Below, piece by piece: positions 42,618-50,728 of a stretch of 58,423 bases of DNA. Numbering within the stretch: position 1 is the first letter of the stretch; every line of letters begins with the position of its first letter. The stretch is from positions 1 through 58,423 of the forward strand of contig PUNC01000113.1 in NCBI GenBank assembly GCA_003551625.1, given 5' to 3'. Below the pieces are notes generated by a model. That model saw nothing but the letters and a program-made list of their open reading frames with translations. It was not told the origin of the DNA and made no database searches. The position numbers and the translations under genes were made by a program. The stretch comes from PVC group bacterium. GTDB taxonomy: Bacteria > Auribacterota > Erginobacteria > Erginobacterales > PUNC01.

Positions 42618-43406
42618 TTACTTTCTTACGGGGATGCCGCGTTGCGCGAGGTAGCCCTTCATCTCCCGGATGGTGAAGGTTCCGAAATGGGCGATCGAGG
42701 CCACCAGGACGGCGTCGGCGCGTCCGATCTCTATCGCCTCATAAAGGTGCTCAAGCGTCCCCGCCCCGCCGGAAGCGATTACGGGCACCTCCACCGCCTC
42801 GGCCACGGCCCTGGTCATCGGGAGGTCGTAACCCGCCCGGGTGCCGTCGGCGTCCATACTGGTGGGCAGGATCGTGCCCGCGCCTCTTCCGGCCGCCTCC
42901 CGGGCCCATTCGACGGCGTCCCGGCCGGTCGGTTTGGTGCCGCCGGCGGCCATCACTTCGAACCCGGAGGGCAGCTCCCGGTTTTTCCTGGTGTCGATGG
43001 CGACAACTATCCGTTCCCGTCCGAAAACGCCTGCCGCCTCCTGGAGCAGGGCGGGTCGGTTAAGGGCGGCGGTGTTGATCGAGACCCGGCTCGCTCCGGC
43101 GGCCAGCAGCTTTTCGATATCGGAGTTCTCCCTCACTCCTCCGCCCACCGTCAGGGGGATGGAGACCCGCTCCGCGGTCAGCCTTACCGTCTCCAGCGTG
43201 GTCTTGCGGCCTTCAACCGTCGCCGTGATGTCGAGGAAGACCAGCTCGTCGGCCCCCGCCCCGCTGTAAGCGGCCGCGGTCTCGGCGGGGTCGCCGAGAT
43301 CGCGCAGGCGGACGAAATTCACTCCCTTCACCAGGCGGCCGTCTTTGACGTCCAGGCAGGGTATGATTCTCCGGTAACGGTATTGGGAGGGCAATTCTTC
43401 CTTCAT
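42618..43406 (-). CDS. hisF: Imidazole glycerol phosphate synthase cyclase subunit
   Basis: TIM-barrel cyclase that, with HisH, forms the imidazole ring of histidine and AICAR. 262 aa from the ATG complementary to 43404-43406, giving [23 protein letters not shown]; the upstream ORF part lacks homology. [15 protein letters not shown] holds the first catalytic Asp, VAIDTRK the second, and [14 protein letters not shown] and [16 protein letters not shown] the phosphate sites. No other his gene is near, so it is an orphan of the pathway here. Confidence 0.93.
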   Translation of the reverse strand: MKEELPSQYRYRRIIPCLDVKDGRLVKGVNFVRLRDLGDPAETAAAYSGAGADELVFLDITATVEGRKTTLETVRLTAERVSIPLTVGGGVRENSDIEKLLAAGASRVSINTAALNRPALLQEAAGVFGRERIVVAIDTRKNRELPSGFEVMAAGGTKPTGRDAVEWAREAAGRGAGTILPTSMDADGTRAGYDLPMTRAVAEAVEVPVIASGGAGTLEHLYEAIEIGRADAVLVASIAHFGTFTIREMKGYLAQRGIPVRK

Positions 43407-43477
43407 ATCGCCGGCGATTATCTCATACAATGAAGAATATCCGAAAAGCTTTCTCGCATCCGGTAAAAGTTTTAAAC

Positions 43478-43483
43478 TATAAT
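43478..43483 (+). promoter_or_regulatory. Candidate -10 box for dpaL
   Basis: TATAAT in the AT-rich divergent gap between hisF and dpaL, 63 nt before the dpaL ATG. No convincing -35. Confidence 0.35.
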
Positions 43484-43546
43484 ATACCATAGTCCATGAG
43501 CGTAAGATTCGCCGGACGAATTTTAGCCTGAAGCACGGAGAAACGG

Positions 43547-44785
43547 ATGAATAACGACGCGCCGCTGAAATGGATGATCAACGAGCCGGCCGCGACCGCG
43601 GACCGCTCGGAAATAATAGATCGCCTCATCCCCCTGGACGCCACGCGCCGGGCCCGGACCTTTCATCGGCAGATCCCGGGTTATCGGATCAGCCCGCTGC
43701 TTGGATTGGACAACCTGGCTTCGATGCTTGGTCTGGGAGGGATCTGGGTGAAGGACGAATCCCAGCGTCTGGCCCTTAACTCCTTCAAGGTTCTGGGAGG
43801 ATCTTTCGCGGTTTACCGGTATTTGACCGGCCGCTTGGGGCGGGAGGAGGCGACCTTCGCCGAGCTGATCGCGCCCGACGTGAAAAAGACTATCGGGGAG
43901 GTGACTTTCGCAACCGCCACCGACGGCAATCACGGGCGCGGCGTGGCCTGGGCGGCGGCCAAACTGGGCCACGCTTCGGTGGTTTATGTCCACGAACATA
44001 CCGTTCCGGCCCGGATTAAGGCGATTGAAAGTTACGGCGCCCGGGTCGAGATCGTTCCCGGAACCTACGACGACGCCGTCCGGAAGGTCCGCGCCGACGC
44101 GGAGAAATTCGGCTGGCAGGTGATCTCGGACACCTCCTGGGAGGGATACGAGGAGATCCCGACCTGGGTTCTTCAGGGCTACACCACTATGTTCTCCGAG
44201 GCCCAGGAGCAGTTGTCGGGGCAGGGCTTGGTCAAGCCGACCCACGTCTTCATCCAGGCCGGCGTGGGAGCGCTGGCGTCGGCCGTCACCGCCTTTTACC
44301 ACAACCTGTTCGGCGCCGACGCCCCCCTGATCGTCGTGGCGGAACCGGCCCTGGCCGCCTGTCTTTACGAGTCGGCCCGGATCGGCGACGGCCGGCCGCA
44401 TTCTTTCCCCGGCCGGCTCGACACCATTATGGCCGGACTGGCCTGCGGCGACCCCAGCCCGCTGGCCTGGGAGATTCTCTGGAACTGCGCCGACGTTTTC
44501 CTGGCCTGCCAGGATTACGTGGCCGCGCTGGGGATGAGGATATACGGCGGGCCGCTCAAGGACGATCCTTACATTGTTTCCGGCGAGTCGGGAGCGGTCA
44601 CCCTGGGGGCGCTTCCGTTCATCACCCGCAATTCCGAATGCGCGCCCCTGCGCGAGGCCCTGCGGCTGGACGGCGATTCGCAGGTTCTTCTCCTCAATAC
44701 CGAGGGGAATACGGATCCGCTTTACTTCCGCCAGGTGGTATGGAAAGGCGACCACCCCGTTCCCGACCGCCACTGGCCCTTTTAG
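43547..44785 (+). CDS. dpaL: Diaminopropionate ammonia-lyase
   Basis: PLP enzyme (fold type II) turning 2,3-diaminopropionate into pyruvate and two ammonia. 412 aa, the family's usual length. [19 protein letters not shown] carries the PLP Lys (Lys81); [31 protein letters not shown]-like [14 protein letters not shown] and [12 protein letters not shown] complete the pattern that distinguishes it from threonine dehydratase and cysteine synthase. GGAG precedes the start. A strong terminator follows, so it is probably expressed alone. Confidence 0.9.
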   Translation: MNNDAPLKWMINEPAATADRSEIIDRLIPLDATRRARTFHRQIPGYRISPLLGLDNLASMLGLGGIWVKDESQRLALNSFKVLGGSFAVYRYLTGRLGREEATFAELIAPDVKKTIGEVTFATATDGNHGRGVAWAAAKLGHASVVYVHEHTVPARIKAIESYGARVEIVPGTYDDAVRKVRADAEKFGWQVISDTSWEGYEEIPTWVLQGYTTMFSEAQEQLSGQGLVKPTHVFIQAGVGALASAVTAFYHNLFGADAPLIVVAEPALAACLYESARIGDGRPHSFPGRLDTIMAGLACGDPSPLAWEILWNCADVFLACQDYVAALGMRIYGGPLKDDPYIVSGESGAVTLGALPFITRNSECAPLREALRLDGDSQVLLLNTEGNTDPLYFRQVVWKGDHPVPDRHWPF

Positions 44786-44835
44786 GCGGCCCGCGGACTC
44801 TGCGATTCGGTCGCGAGTGATCCGCGGCCGCTTTT
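44786..44835 (+). terminator. Intrinsic terminator after dpaL
   Basis: GCGGCCCGCGGA pairs with TCCGCGGCCGC (one bulged C), with an inner stem CTC-t-GCGA / TCGC-GAG around TTCGG, then TTTT. The hairpin begins at the last base of the dpaL stop codon. Confidence 0.8.
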
Positions 44836-44864
44836 CGCTTCAAGGTTAATAAAAGGAGGCTGAA

Positions 44865-45410
44865 ATGGACTTTTTGGATCTCGCGCGAGCGCGACGGAGC
44901 GTCCGGAAGTATTCCGACCGGCCGGTGCCGAGGGACGCGATCGAGCGCTGTCTCCGGGCGGTCCGACTCGCGCCCTCGGCCTGCAACGCCCAGCCCTGGA
45001 GGTTCGTGGTGGTGGACGACCCGGAGCGCAGGCGGCAGTTGGCCCGGGCCGCTTTCGGCCCTCTGGCCGGCTTCAACCATTTCGCCCGCCAGGCTCCGGT
45101 TCTGGTGACGGTGGTGATGGAGAGGGCAAGTTTCGCCTCGGCCGCGGGAAGCCTGCTCAGCGGGAAGAGATTCAGCCTTATCGACATCGGGATCGCCGCC
45201 GCCCACTTCTGCCTTCAGGCGGCCGAGCTGGGGCTCGGCACCTGTATGCTGGGCTGGTTCAATCAGCGGAAGGTGAAAAGGTTTTTAAGCGTTCCCGCCG
45301 CGCTCAAGGCGCCGCTTATGATCAGCCTTGGCTGGCCCGTTCCGGATACGGAAACGGGGCCGAGCTCGAGAAAGACGATCGAGCGGGTCCGTGGATACGG
45401 CGGGTATTAG
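44865..45410 (+). CDS. Nitroreductase-family protein
   Basis: 181-aa FMN-dependent oxidoreductase of the nitroreductase family. LARARRSVRKYSDRPV is the FMN-binding start, followed by APSACNAQPWRFVVV and DIGIAAAHFCLQAAELGLGT, then GWPVPD near the end. Cys39 and Cys120 are not part of the family motif. Strong GGAGG 7 nt before ATG. Substrate unknown; such enzymes reduce quinones, nitro compounds or flavins. It stands alone between the dpaL terminator and the sigma-factor operon. Confidence 0.88.
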   Translation: MDFLDLARARRSVRKYSDRPVPRDAIERCLRAVRLAPSACNAQPWRFVVVDDPERRRQLARAAFGPLAGFNHFARQAPVLVTVVMERASFASAAGSLLSGKRFSLIDIGIAAAHFCLQAAELGLGTCMLGWFNQRKVKRFLSVPAALKAPLMISLGWPVPDTETGPSSRKTIERVRGYGGY

Positions 45411-45414
45411 CTCT

Positions 45415-45437
45415 GATTATTCATAATCCGGGTTAAA
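45415..45437. repeat. Dispersed ATAATCCGGGTTAA motif, copy 4 (reverse)
   Basis: GATTATTCATAATCCGGGTT-AAC, including the small hairpin GATTA-TTCA-TAATC. It overlaps the proposed -35 element of the ECF promoter. Confidence 0.6.
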
Positions 45438-45458
45438 CTTTTTGCCCGAATCCCCGTT
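45431..45458 (+). promoter_or_regulatory. Candidate autoregulatory ECF promoter
   Basis: GTTAAAC, 16 nt, CGTTA. An AAC -35 core with a CGT -10 core at 16 nt is the general layout of ECF sigma promoters (for example sigma-W type TGAAAC/CGTA). Transcription would start about 15 nt before the sigma-factor ATG. Confidence 0.45.
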
Positions 45459-45477
45459 AAATTAATGAGGGAAGATA

Positions 45478-46080
45478 ATGGGAAGGGGGAGGGAAGAGGA
45501 ACTGGTCCGCGAGTTTCAGGCGGGCAAGACCGATGTCTTCGACCGGTTGATGAGTGAACTCCAGGGCCGGGCGTTCTCCCTGGCCTATTACTGGACCGGT
45601 TCCCGGGAAGACGCTCTGGACCTGGTTCAGGAGGCTTTTGTGCGGTTGTGGAAGACGCTTCCCTCCTGGAAGCCCCGCGCCGGGCTGTATACCTGGCTTT
45701 ACCGGGTTATCATCAATCTGGCCAAGGACCGATTCCGGGAGGCCGGGAGGAGAGGGGAGGTCCCGATTCGGGAGGGGGCGTTGGGGGTGTCCTCCCCCGG
45801 TCCCGGACCCGCTGCCGAAGCGGCCGCCCGGGAGACGGGGGAGATGATCGTGAAAGCCGTGGCGGCGCTGCCGCCCCGCCAGAAAGAGGTGTTTATACTG
45901 AGGCATTACCAGAATCTTTCGATCAAGGAAATAGCCCGGGTTCAGGGAACCACCCCGGGCGCGGCCAAGGCCAATCTTTTTCAGGCCCTGGTCAAGTTGA
46001 GAGAGCTTTTAAAGCCGCGGCTGGAGGGCGGCGGGCCGATCGGTTCGGCCGGGAAAACCCCGGGAGAAGAAAAACGATGA
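45478..46080 (+). CDS. ECF-family RNA polymerase sigma factor
   Basis: 200 aa. Region 2 (about 10-80) contains the RNAP- and -10-binding pattern LAYYWTGSREDALDLVQEAFVRLWKTLPSW with YTWLYRVIINLAKD. Region 4 (about 125-180) has LPPRQKEVFILRHYQNLSIKEIARVQGTTPGAAKANLFQALVKL in outline, the -35-binding helix-turn-helix. It lacks regions 1 and 3, so it is ECF type. GAGGGA precedes the start. The anti-sigma gene follows with an ATGA overlap. The stimulus is unknown. Confidence 0.92.
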   Translation: MGRGREEELVREFQAGKTDVFDRLMSELQGRAFSLAYYWTGSREDALDLVQEAFVRLWKTLPSWKPRAGLYTWLYRVIINLAKDRFREAGRRGEVPIREGALGVSSPGPGPAAEAAARETGEMIVKAVAALPPRQKEVFILRHYQNLSIKEIARVQGTTPGAAKANLFQALVKLRELLKPRLEGGGPIGSAGKTPGEEKR

Positions 46081-46622
46081 GAAAGAATGGAGACTGCCGG
46101 TTTTTTAACCGTAATCTTCCCGGTTACCTTTACGGTGAAGCTCCCGTCGCCGTCAGGCGGGCGATGGCCCGGCACGCCGAACGATGCGCCGAATGCGGCC
46201 GGCTTCTTCGGGAGATGGAGAGGACCGTTGCCACGCTCAAGAGCTTTCAACCGGCCGGAATCACCCCGGCGGAGATGAAAGAGCTGCGCGAGCGGGTCCG
46301 GGAAAGGATCGGCGCGGCCGAACCCCTTGCCGGCCGGCCGGAGCGATTCTGGCCCGTATTCTCCTATCGTTTGGTACCGTTGGCCGCCGCCGCCGTGATT
46401 ATCCTGGTCGTCACCCTGATGCTGGCCGTCTGGCCGATCGCCGATCGCCGGGAGGAACTGACCGAGGCGGCTTACGTGGCGGCTTTGAGCGAAACGATCG
46501 AACGAGAGTTTATGGAGATGGGCGAGTTGTGGAGGGAACTGGATGAGTTGGAGATTATTCTGGGGGCGGAGAGGGGGGATGAGCTGGAGGCGGACGCGGG
46601 AGGAGAACCCCGGCCGGTTTGA
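46077..46622 (+). CDS. Zinc-finger anti-sigma factor
   Basis: 181 aa. The N-terminal HX3CX2C motif (His33, Cys37, Cys40) marks a ZAS-type anti-sigma domain, followed by one membrane helix (about 100-121, LVPLAAAAVIILVVTLMLA) and a periplasmic Glu-rich tail. It should hold the ECF factor at the membrane until a signal releases it. ATG 46077 overlaps the sigma-factor stop; the larger ORF in the track starts in another gene's shadow. Confidence 0.88.
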   Translation: MRKNGDCRFFNRNLPGYLYGEAPVAVRRAMARHAERCAECGRLLREMERTVATLKSFQPAGITPAEMKELRERVRERIGAAEPLAGRPERFWPVFSYRLVPLAAAAVIILVVTLMLAVWPIADRREELTEAAYVAALSETIEREFMEMGELWRELDELEIILGAERGDELEADAGGEPRPV

Positions 46623-46642
46623 AAAAAACAAGGAGAAACAGG

Positions 46643-47134
46643 ATGAAGCTTATCGCCTTAACGGTGCTGGTTACGCTTTCGGCCGCTCTGTCGCCGGGGG
46701 CCGGCTTCCCGGCCGAAGAGGAGACGCGTTCCCCGCGCCGGCGGGTGGAGCGCGGGGAGGTCTTTGAGCGGCGTCGCCACCGTCCGGAGGACGTGGAATT
46801 CAAGGAGTTCCGGGAGCAGATCGGCCGCCTGGGGCGTCTGATCCGGCGCAACCGCCGCCGGATGGAAGCGCTGGAGGAAGAATTGGCGGCCGCGCCCGAG
46901 GCCGAACGGGCCGCGATTCAGAGCCGGCTCGACGACGCTCTCCGCGAACGGGCGGTTCTCAAGTTCCTGCTGGCCCGGCACCGGCTGCGGTTGACCGAGC
47001 GGGCTCTGGAGATGGCCCAAAGCCGCCACCAGGAGGCCGTGTCGAGACTGGAGGAGAGCAGAGAGTCAATCCTGGAACAATGGCCGGATATCGACCTCGA
47101 CGACCTCCCGGAGATAGTTCCTCTCGAGGAATGA
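46643..47134 (+). CDS. Exported coiled-coil protein of the ECF operon
   Basis: 163 aa from ATG 46643 (AAGGAG 7 nt before). A signal peptide (about 1-22) is followed by a highly charged helical region (about 48-150) with long runs of Arg/Glu heptads. Its size, export and helical nature recall periplasmic Spy/CpxP-like proteins, but the LTxxQ motifs are not seen. As third gene of the operon it may be a regulator or target of the ECF response. Function unknown. Confidence 0.7.
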   Translation: MKLIALTVLVTLSAALSPGAGFPAEEETRSPRRRVERGEVFERRRHRPEDVEFKEFREQIGRLGRLIRRNRRRMEALEEELAAAPEAERAAIQSRLDDALRERAVLKFLLARHRLRLTERALEMAQSRHQEAVSRLEESRESILEQWPDIDLDDLPEIVPLEE

Positions 47135-47193
47135 ATCGCTCCGCCGGGACCACCGCCCGGTCGATCTTCGCTCTTTTCTTAAATCTTCCCCGC

Positions 47194-47216
47194 CCGGAAA
47201 CCGTCCCGGTTTCCGG
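47194..47216 (+). terminator. Hairpin after the ECF operon
   Basis: CCGGAAACCG-TCC-CGGTTTCCGG, a perfect 10-bp stem 60 nt after the last stop. No T-run, so termination is possible but not certain. Confidence 0.5.
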
Positions 47217-47253
47217 CCCGGACGTGACTCTGTTATCCGGCCGATGATTAGGC

Positions 47254-47259
47254 TATAAT
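47254..47259 (+). promoter_or_regulatory. Candidate -10 box for the histidine kinase
   Basis: TATAAT about 75 nt before ATG 47334. No good -35 at 16-18 nt. Confidence 0.35.
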
Positions 47260-47333
47260 AGCGTATCGCGGGAGCGACGTACCGCGTCCTATCCGTGGCC
47301 GCGGGGATTAACCGCGATTTCGGAAGATACGCT

Positions 47334-49406
47334 ATGAACGGCAGGAACAAGAAACCGGGCAAGGCCGATTCCCCGCCCCGTCCTCCCGGAGAGAAAGGAC
47401 GGCGAAGACCCGTCCGCCGGCAAGTGAGGCGGAGATCCCCCCCGCCCGCCGGCCGTCACCGCTCCACTTCCGCCGCCGCGCGCGCTCCGGCCGGAGACGC
47501 TCCCCGGCAGAGAGAGAGCCGGTACCGTTTCCTGGCCGAGAAGATGAATGACATCCTCTGGACGATGGACCTGGCTCTGAAGATCACCTATGTCAACCCC
47601 TCGATCGAGAAGGTCCTCGGTTTAACCCGCGCGCAGAGCCTCAAGCTTTCTCTGGAAGAGATGCTGACCCCCGAATCCCTGCGGATAGCGCGGGCCCGGC
47701 TCGAGAAAGAGCTGGCCGATGACCGGGAGGAGGTGCGGGCCGGTGCAATCGATCCCGACTATTCGATCATCCTCGTTCTCGACTTCCTCCACCGGGACGG
47801 GTCGGTCCGCGTCCTGGAATCCAACCTCTCCTTCATCCGCGACCGGCAAGGCCGCCCGGTTGAAATCTTCGGTCTCTCCCGGGACATCACCGAGCGCAAG
47901 AAGACGGAGGAAAACCGGAGCTTCCTGGCGCAGGTTCTCAGATGCGTGGACGAATCGGTGGTGGTCACGGATCTCGACAGCCGGATCCTATACTGGGGGC
48001 CGGGGGCGGAAAGATTGTACGGGTATAGGCAGGAAGAAGTCCTTGGGCGGCCCTACCGGCAGTTCGCCGGATCGATCTACCACCGGGATGAGGACTCCTT
48101 CAGAGAGGAGATCCTCTCGCGCGGCGTCTGGCGGGGCGAGCACCCCCAGCGCCGGCGCGACGGGAGCGTCTTCTGGACATTGGTCGAGATATCGGTGCTG
48201 CGGGACGGGTCCGGCCGCCCCACCGGTTTCATCGGCGTCGATATCGACATCACCGCCCGCAAGCGGGCGGAGGAAGAACTGGCCGCCGCCGCCGAAAAGA
48301 GCCTGCGCGAAAGCGAAGCGTGGGTGGCGCTGACCGCGGATTCGGCCGGCGCCGGGCTTTGGTCGTGGAACTGCGCCGACGGCGAGATCTGGGCCTCTGA
48401 GAAAACCCGCGCTCTTTACGGTTTTGCGCCGGACGAAACCATCACCATCGGCAAGTTCTACGGCTTGCTGCATCCCGGCGATCTCGCGCGGGTGAAAGAC
48501 ACTTTAGACCGTGTACTGCGCGAGAAGAAGGGCGGACAAATCGAGTATCGCGTCGTGCTGTCGGACAAAAGCGTCAGATGGTTGGCGGTCCGGGCGCAGG
48601 CGTATTCCAAGCCCTCCGGCGAGCCGGAGTGTTTGAGAGGCGTCTCCCGTGACATCACCGATCTTCGGAGAGACGAAGAAGATCGGGTTCAGTTGATTGA
48701 CGGGCTGGCGCATCTCTCGCGGGTGCTGGCGATGAACGAACTCTCCACTTCCCTGGCCCACGAGATCAACCAGCCGCTGGGCGCGATTCTCAACAACGCC
48801 TCGACCGCCCGGCTTCTGATGGCCCGGGGCAGGGATACGCGGGAGGATCTCGGAGAGATCCTGGAGGATATCGAGAACGACGTCAAACGTGCGGGCGAGG
48901 TTGTGAAAAAGATCCGGAGAATGGTGAAGAAGCGGGGCATGAGATACGACCCCCTGTCCGTAAGCGCGCTGGTCAAAGCCGCCGTCGGTCTGATAAGCAG
49001 CCGCCTCAGTATCGAGAATGTCGCGCTCCGCTTGGATCTGTCGCCGGGTTCGGGAAGAATCAAGGGCGACCGTGTTCAGCTGCAGCAAGTGCTTTTGAAC
49101 CTGATGACGAACGCCCTGGAGGCGATGAATGATACCGCCACGCGGGTTCTGACGATCAGCGCCGCCACCCTGTCGCCCGACACGGTGCGGGTGAGCGTGG
49201 GCGACTCGGGCCCGGGCATCGCGGTGGAGGCCGCGGAGAGGTTGTTCGAGCCTTTTTTCACCACCAGGGAGGAAGGGTTGGGGATCGGGCTGCCGATCTG
49301 CAAGCTGATAATCGAGGAGCACGGCGGGCGGATCTGGGGGGAGAGCGGTCCCGGCGGCGCGACCTTCTCGTTCACGCTCAAGACCTGCGTAGATAACGAA
49401 ATATGA
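47334..49406 (+). CDS. Triple-PAS sensor histidine kinase
   Basis: 690 aa from ATG 47334. A basic, Pro-rich N-terminus (1-60) without membrane helices leads to three PAS/PAC modules (about 63-192, 199-312, 326-444), then the kinase core: H-box SLAHEINQPLGAI (His476), N-box LLNLMTNALEAM, G1 VGDSGPGI, F-box LFEPFFTT and G2 GLGIGLPICKL. The NQPL pattern is that of the FixL-like class. It should be a cytoplasmic sensor; the ligand is unknown. No response regulator is adjacent. From about 48300 on, codon use looks less GC-rich than the first half, so the gene may be a mosaic. Confidence 0.9.
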   Translation: MNGRNKKPGKADSPPRPPGEKGRRRPVRRQVRRRSPPPAGRHRSTSAAARAPAGDAPRQRESRYRFLAEKMNDILWTMDLALKITYVNPSIEKVLGLTRAQSLKLSLEEMLTPESLRIARARLEKELADDREEVRAGAIDPDYSIILVLDFLHRDGSVRVLESNLSFIRDRQGRPVEIFGLSRDITERKKTEENRSFLAQVLRCVDESVVVTDLDSRILYWGPGAERLYGYRQEEVLGRPYRQFAGSIYHRDEDSFREEILSRGVWRGEHPQRRRDGSVFWTLVEISVLRDGSGRPTGFIGVDIDITARKRAEEELAAAAEKSLRESEAWVALTADSAGAGLWSWNCADGEIWASEKTRALYGFAPDETITIGKFYGLLHPGDLARVKDTLDRVLREKKGGQIEYRVVLSDKSVRWLAVRAQAYSKPSGEPECLRGVSRDITDLRRDEEDRVQLIDGLAHLSRVLAMNELSTSLAHEINQPLGAILNNASTARLLMARGRDTREDLGEILEDIENDVKRAGEVVKKIRRMVKKRGMRYDPLSVSALVKAAVGLISSRLSIENVALRLDLSPGSGRIKGDRVQLQQVLLNLMTNALEAMNDTATRVLTISAATLSPDTVRVSVGDSGPGIAVEAAERLFEPFFTTREEGLGIGLPICKLIIEEHGGRIWGESGPGGATFSFTLKTCVDNEI

Positions 49407-49437
49407 GCGCGCACCCGGTTCAAATGCCACGTATAAC

Positions 49438-50577
49438 GTGAAAGATATCGATGTGGAAAGACTGGTCGGGAGCTTCCGGGAACTGCTCGGTATCGACGGG
49501 CCGACCTACCGGGAACGGCCGGTAGCCGATTACCTGATCAGGGAGTTTTCCCTCCTGGGGATCGAGGGCGAGGAGGACGCCGCCGGCGCCGTATTCGGCG
49601 GAAACTGCGGAAACCTTCTCTTCCGGCTTCCGGGCGAAAAAGCCCGCCGTCCGCGGCTGCTCTTCTCTTCCCACCTTGACACCATCACCTCCACGGCGGG
49701 GATTGAAGTGGTCGAGGAGAACGGGGTTTTCCGGGCGGCGGGGGAGAGCATTCTGGGAGCGGACAACCGCTGCGGCGTGGCGGTGATGCTGGAGCTGGCG
49801 CGGGTCCTGATCCAAAGCGGCGGCAGTCCGGTACCGGTCAGCCTGCTGTTCACGGTCGCCGAGGAGACCGGCCTTTCGGGAGCGAAGAATCTGCGCCCGG
49901 AATGGGCGGAAGGGGAGATCGGGTTTGTCCTGGATTCATCCGGCCCGATCGGGACCGTGATCAACCGCGCCCCCTCGGCGGTCAAGATCCGCGCGGTGAT
50001 CAAGGGCCGGGCGGCCCACTCCGGGATCGAACCCGAGGCCGGAATCAACGCGGTGGCGATCGCCGCGCGGGCCATCGCGGAGATGAAGCTGGGAAGGGTG
50101 GACCGGGAGACCACCGCCAATATCGGGATCATCCGCGGCGGCGAGGCGATAAATATCGTGCCCGCCCGGGTCGAGCTGCGGGGGGAGGTCAGGAGTCTGG
50201 AAGAGAGAAAGCTTAAAAGTCAGGTTCTGGCGATGGAGAAGCTGTTGCGCGACCGGGCGGCGGAGGCCGGGGGCGGGGTGGAATTTTCCTCTCAATCCGA
50301 TTACCGGGGATACGCGATACCGGAGAAAAGCCGGGAGATAACCCTGGTCCGCCGCGCCGTCCGGAGTCTTGCGCTGCCTTTCTCGCTGGCGGCCTCCGGA
50401 GGAGCCAGCGACGCCAATATTTTCAACCAGATGGGGCTGCCCGCGCTCAACCTGGGCACCGGGATGTCGGGCGCTCACGGCCCGGGGGAGCATATCGCCC
50501 GGCGGGACCTGGTTGACCTGGCCCGGCTGCTCCTGGCGATAGTGGTGGAAGCGGGAAGGGGGGGTAATAATCCGTGA
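49438..50577 (+). CDS. M20-family peptidase (PepT-like)
   Basis: 379-aa zinc peptidase, similar to tripeptidase T. Metal ligands: SSHLDTI, ILGADNRCGVAVMLEL, VAEETGLSGAKNL (catalytic and bridging Glu), DSSGPIG and, near the end, SGAHGPGEHI. The lid/dimerisation domain spans about 175-290. The start is GTG with no Shine-Dalgarno sequence; GTG 49453 is an alternative. A 12-bp tandem array begins 4 nt after the stop. Substrate inferred from family only. Confidence 0.88.
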   Translation: MKDIDVERLVGSFRELLGIDGPTYRERPVADYLIREFSLLGIEGEEDAAGAVFGGNCGNLLFRLPGEKARRPRLLFSSHLDTITSTAGIEVVEENGVFRAAGESILGADNRCGVAVMLELARVLIQSGGSPVPVSLLFTVAEETGLSGAKNLRPEWAEGEIGFVLDSSGPIGTVINRAPSAVKIRAVIKGRAAHSGIEPEAGINAVAIAARAIAEMKLGRVDRETTANIGIIRGGEAINIVPARVELRGEVRSLEERKLKSQVLAMEKLLRDRAAEAGGGVEFSSQSDYRGYAIPEKSREITLVRRAVRSLALPFSLAASGGASDANIFNQMGLPALNLGTGMSGAHGPGEHIARRDLVDLARLLLAIVVEAGRGGNNP

Positions 50578-50580
50578 TTC

Positions 50581-50654
50581 CGTACTCTTACACGTACTCT
50601 TAAACGTACTCTTACACATACTCTTACCCGTACTCCAAGCCGTTCATTAGACGA
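50581..50654. repeat. 12-bp phased tandem array with conserved cap, copy 1
   Basis: Five 12-mers in register: CGTACTCTTACA, CGTACTCTTAAA, CGTACTCTTACA, CATACTCTTACC, CGTACTCCAAGC, then the cap CGTTCATTAGACGA. The second copy (56760-56821) has the same unit and cap. Confidence 0.9.
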
Positions 50655-50695
50655 AAAGAGGGTGGAGCGGGGACATTCTGGATTCTGAGGTTAAT

Positions 50696-50727
50696 CTTGA
50701 ACCTTAAGCTTTTAAACCGGCTCAACC
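50696..50727. repeat. AT-rich 8-9 bp repeat leader of ychF
   Basis: CTTGAACC TTAAGC TTTTAAACC GGCTCAACC then G and ATG. The words match the array upstream of the rhodanese gene read in its sense direction. It replaces a Shine-Dalgarno sequence. Confidence 0.55.
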
Positions 50728-50728
50728 G

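Noticed and set aside
50581-50640. CRISPR array
   Set aside because: 12-bp contiguous units without spacers; not a CRISPR.
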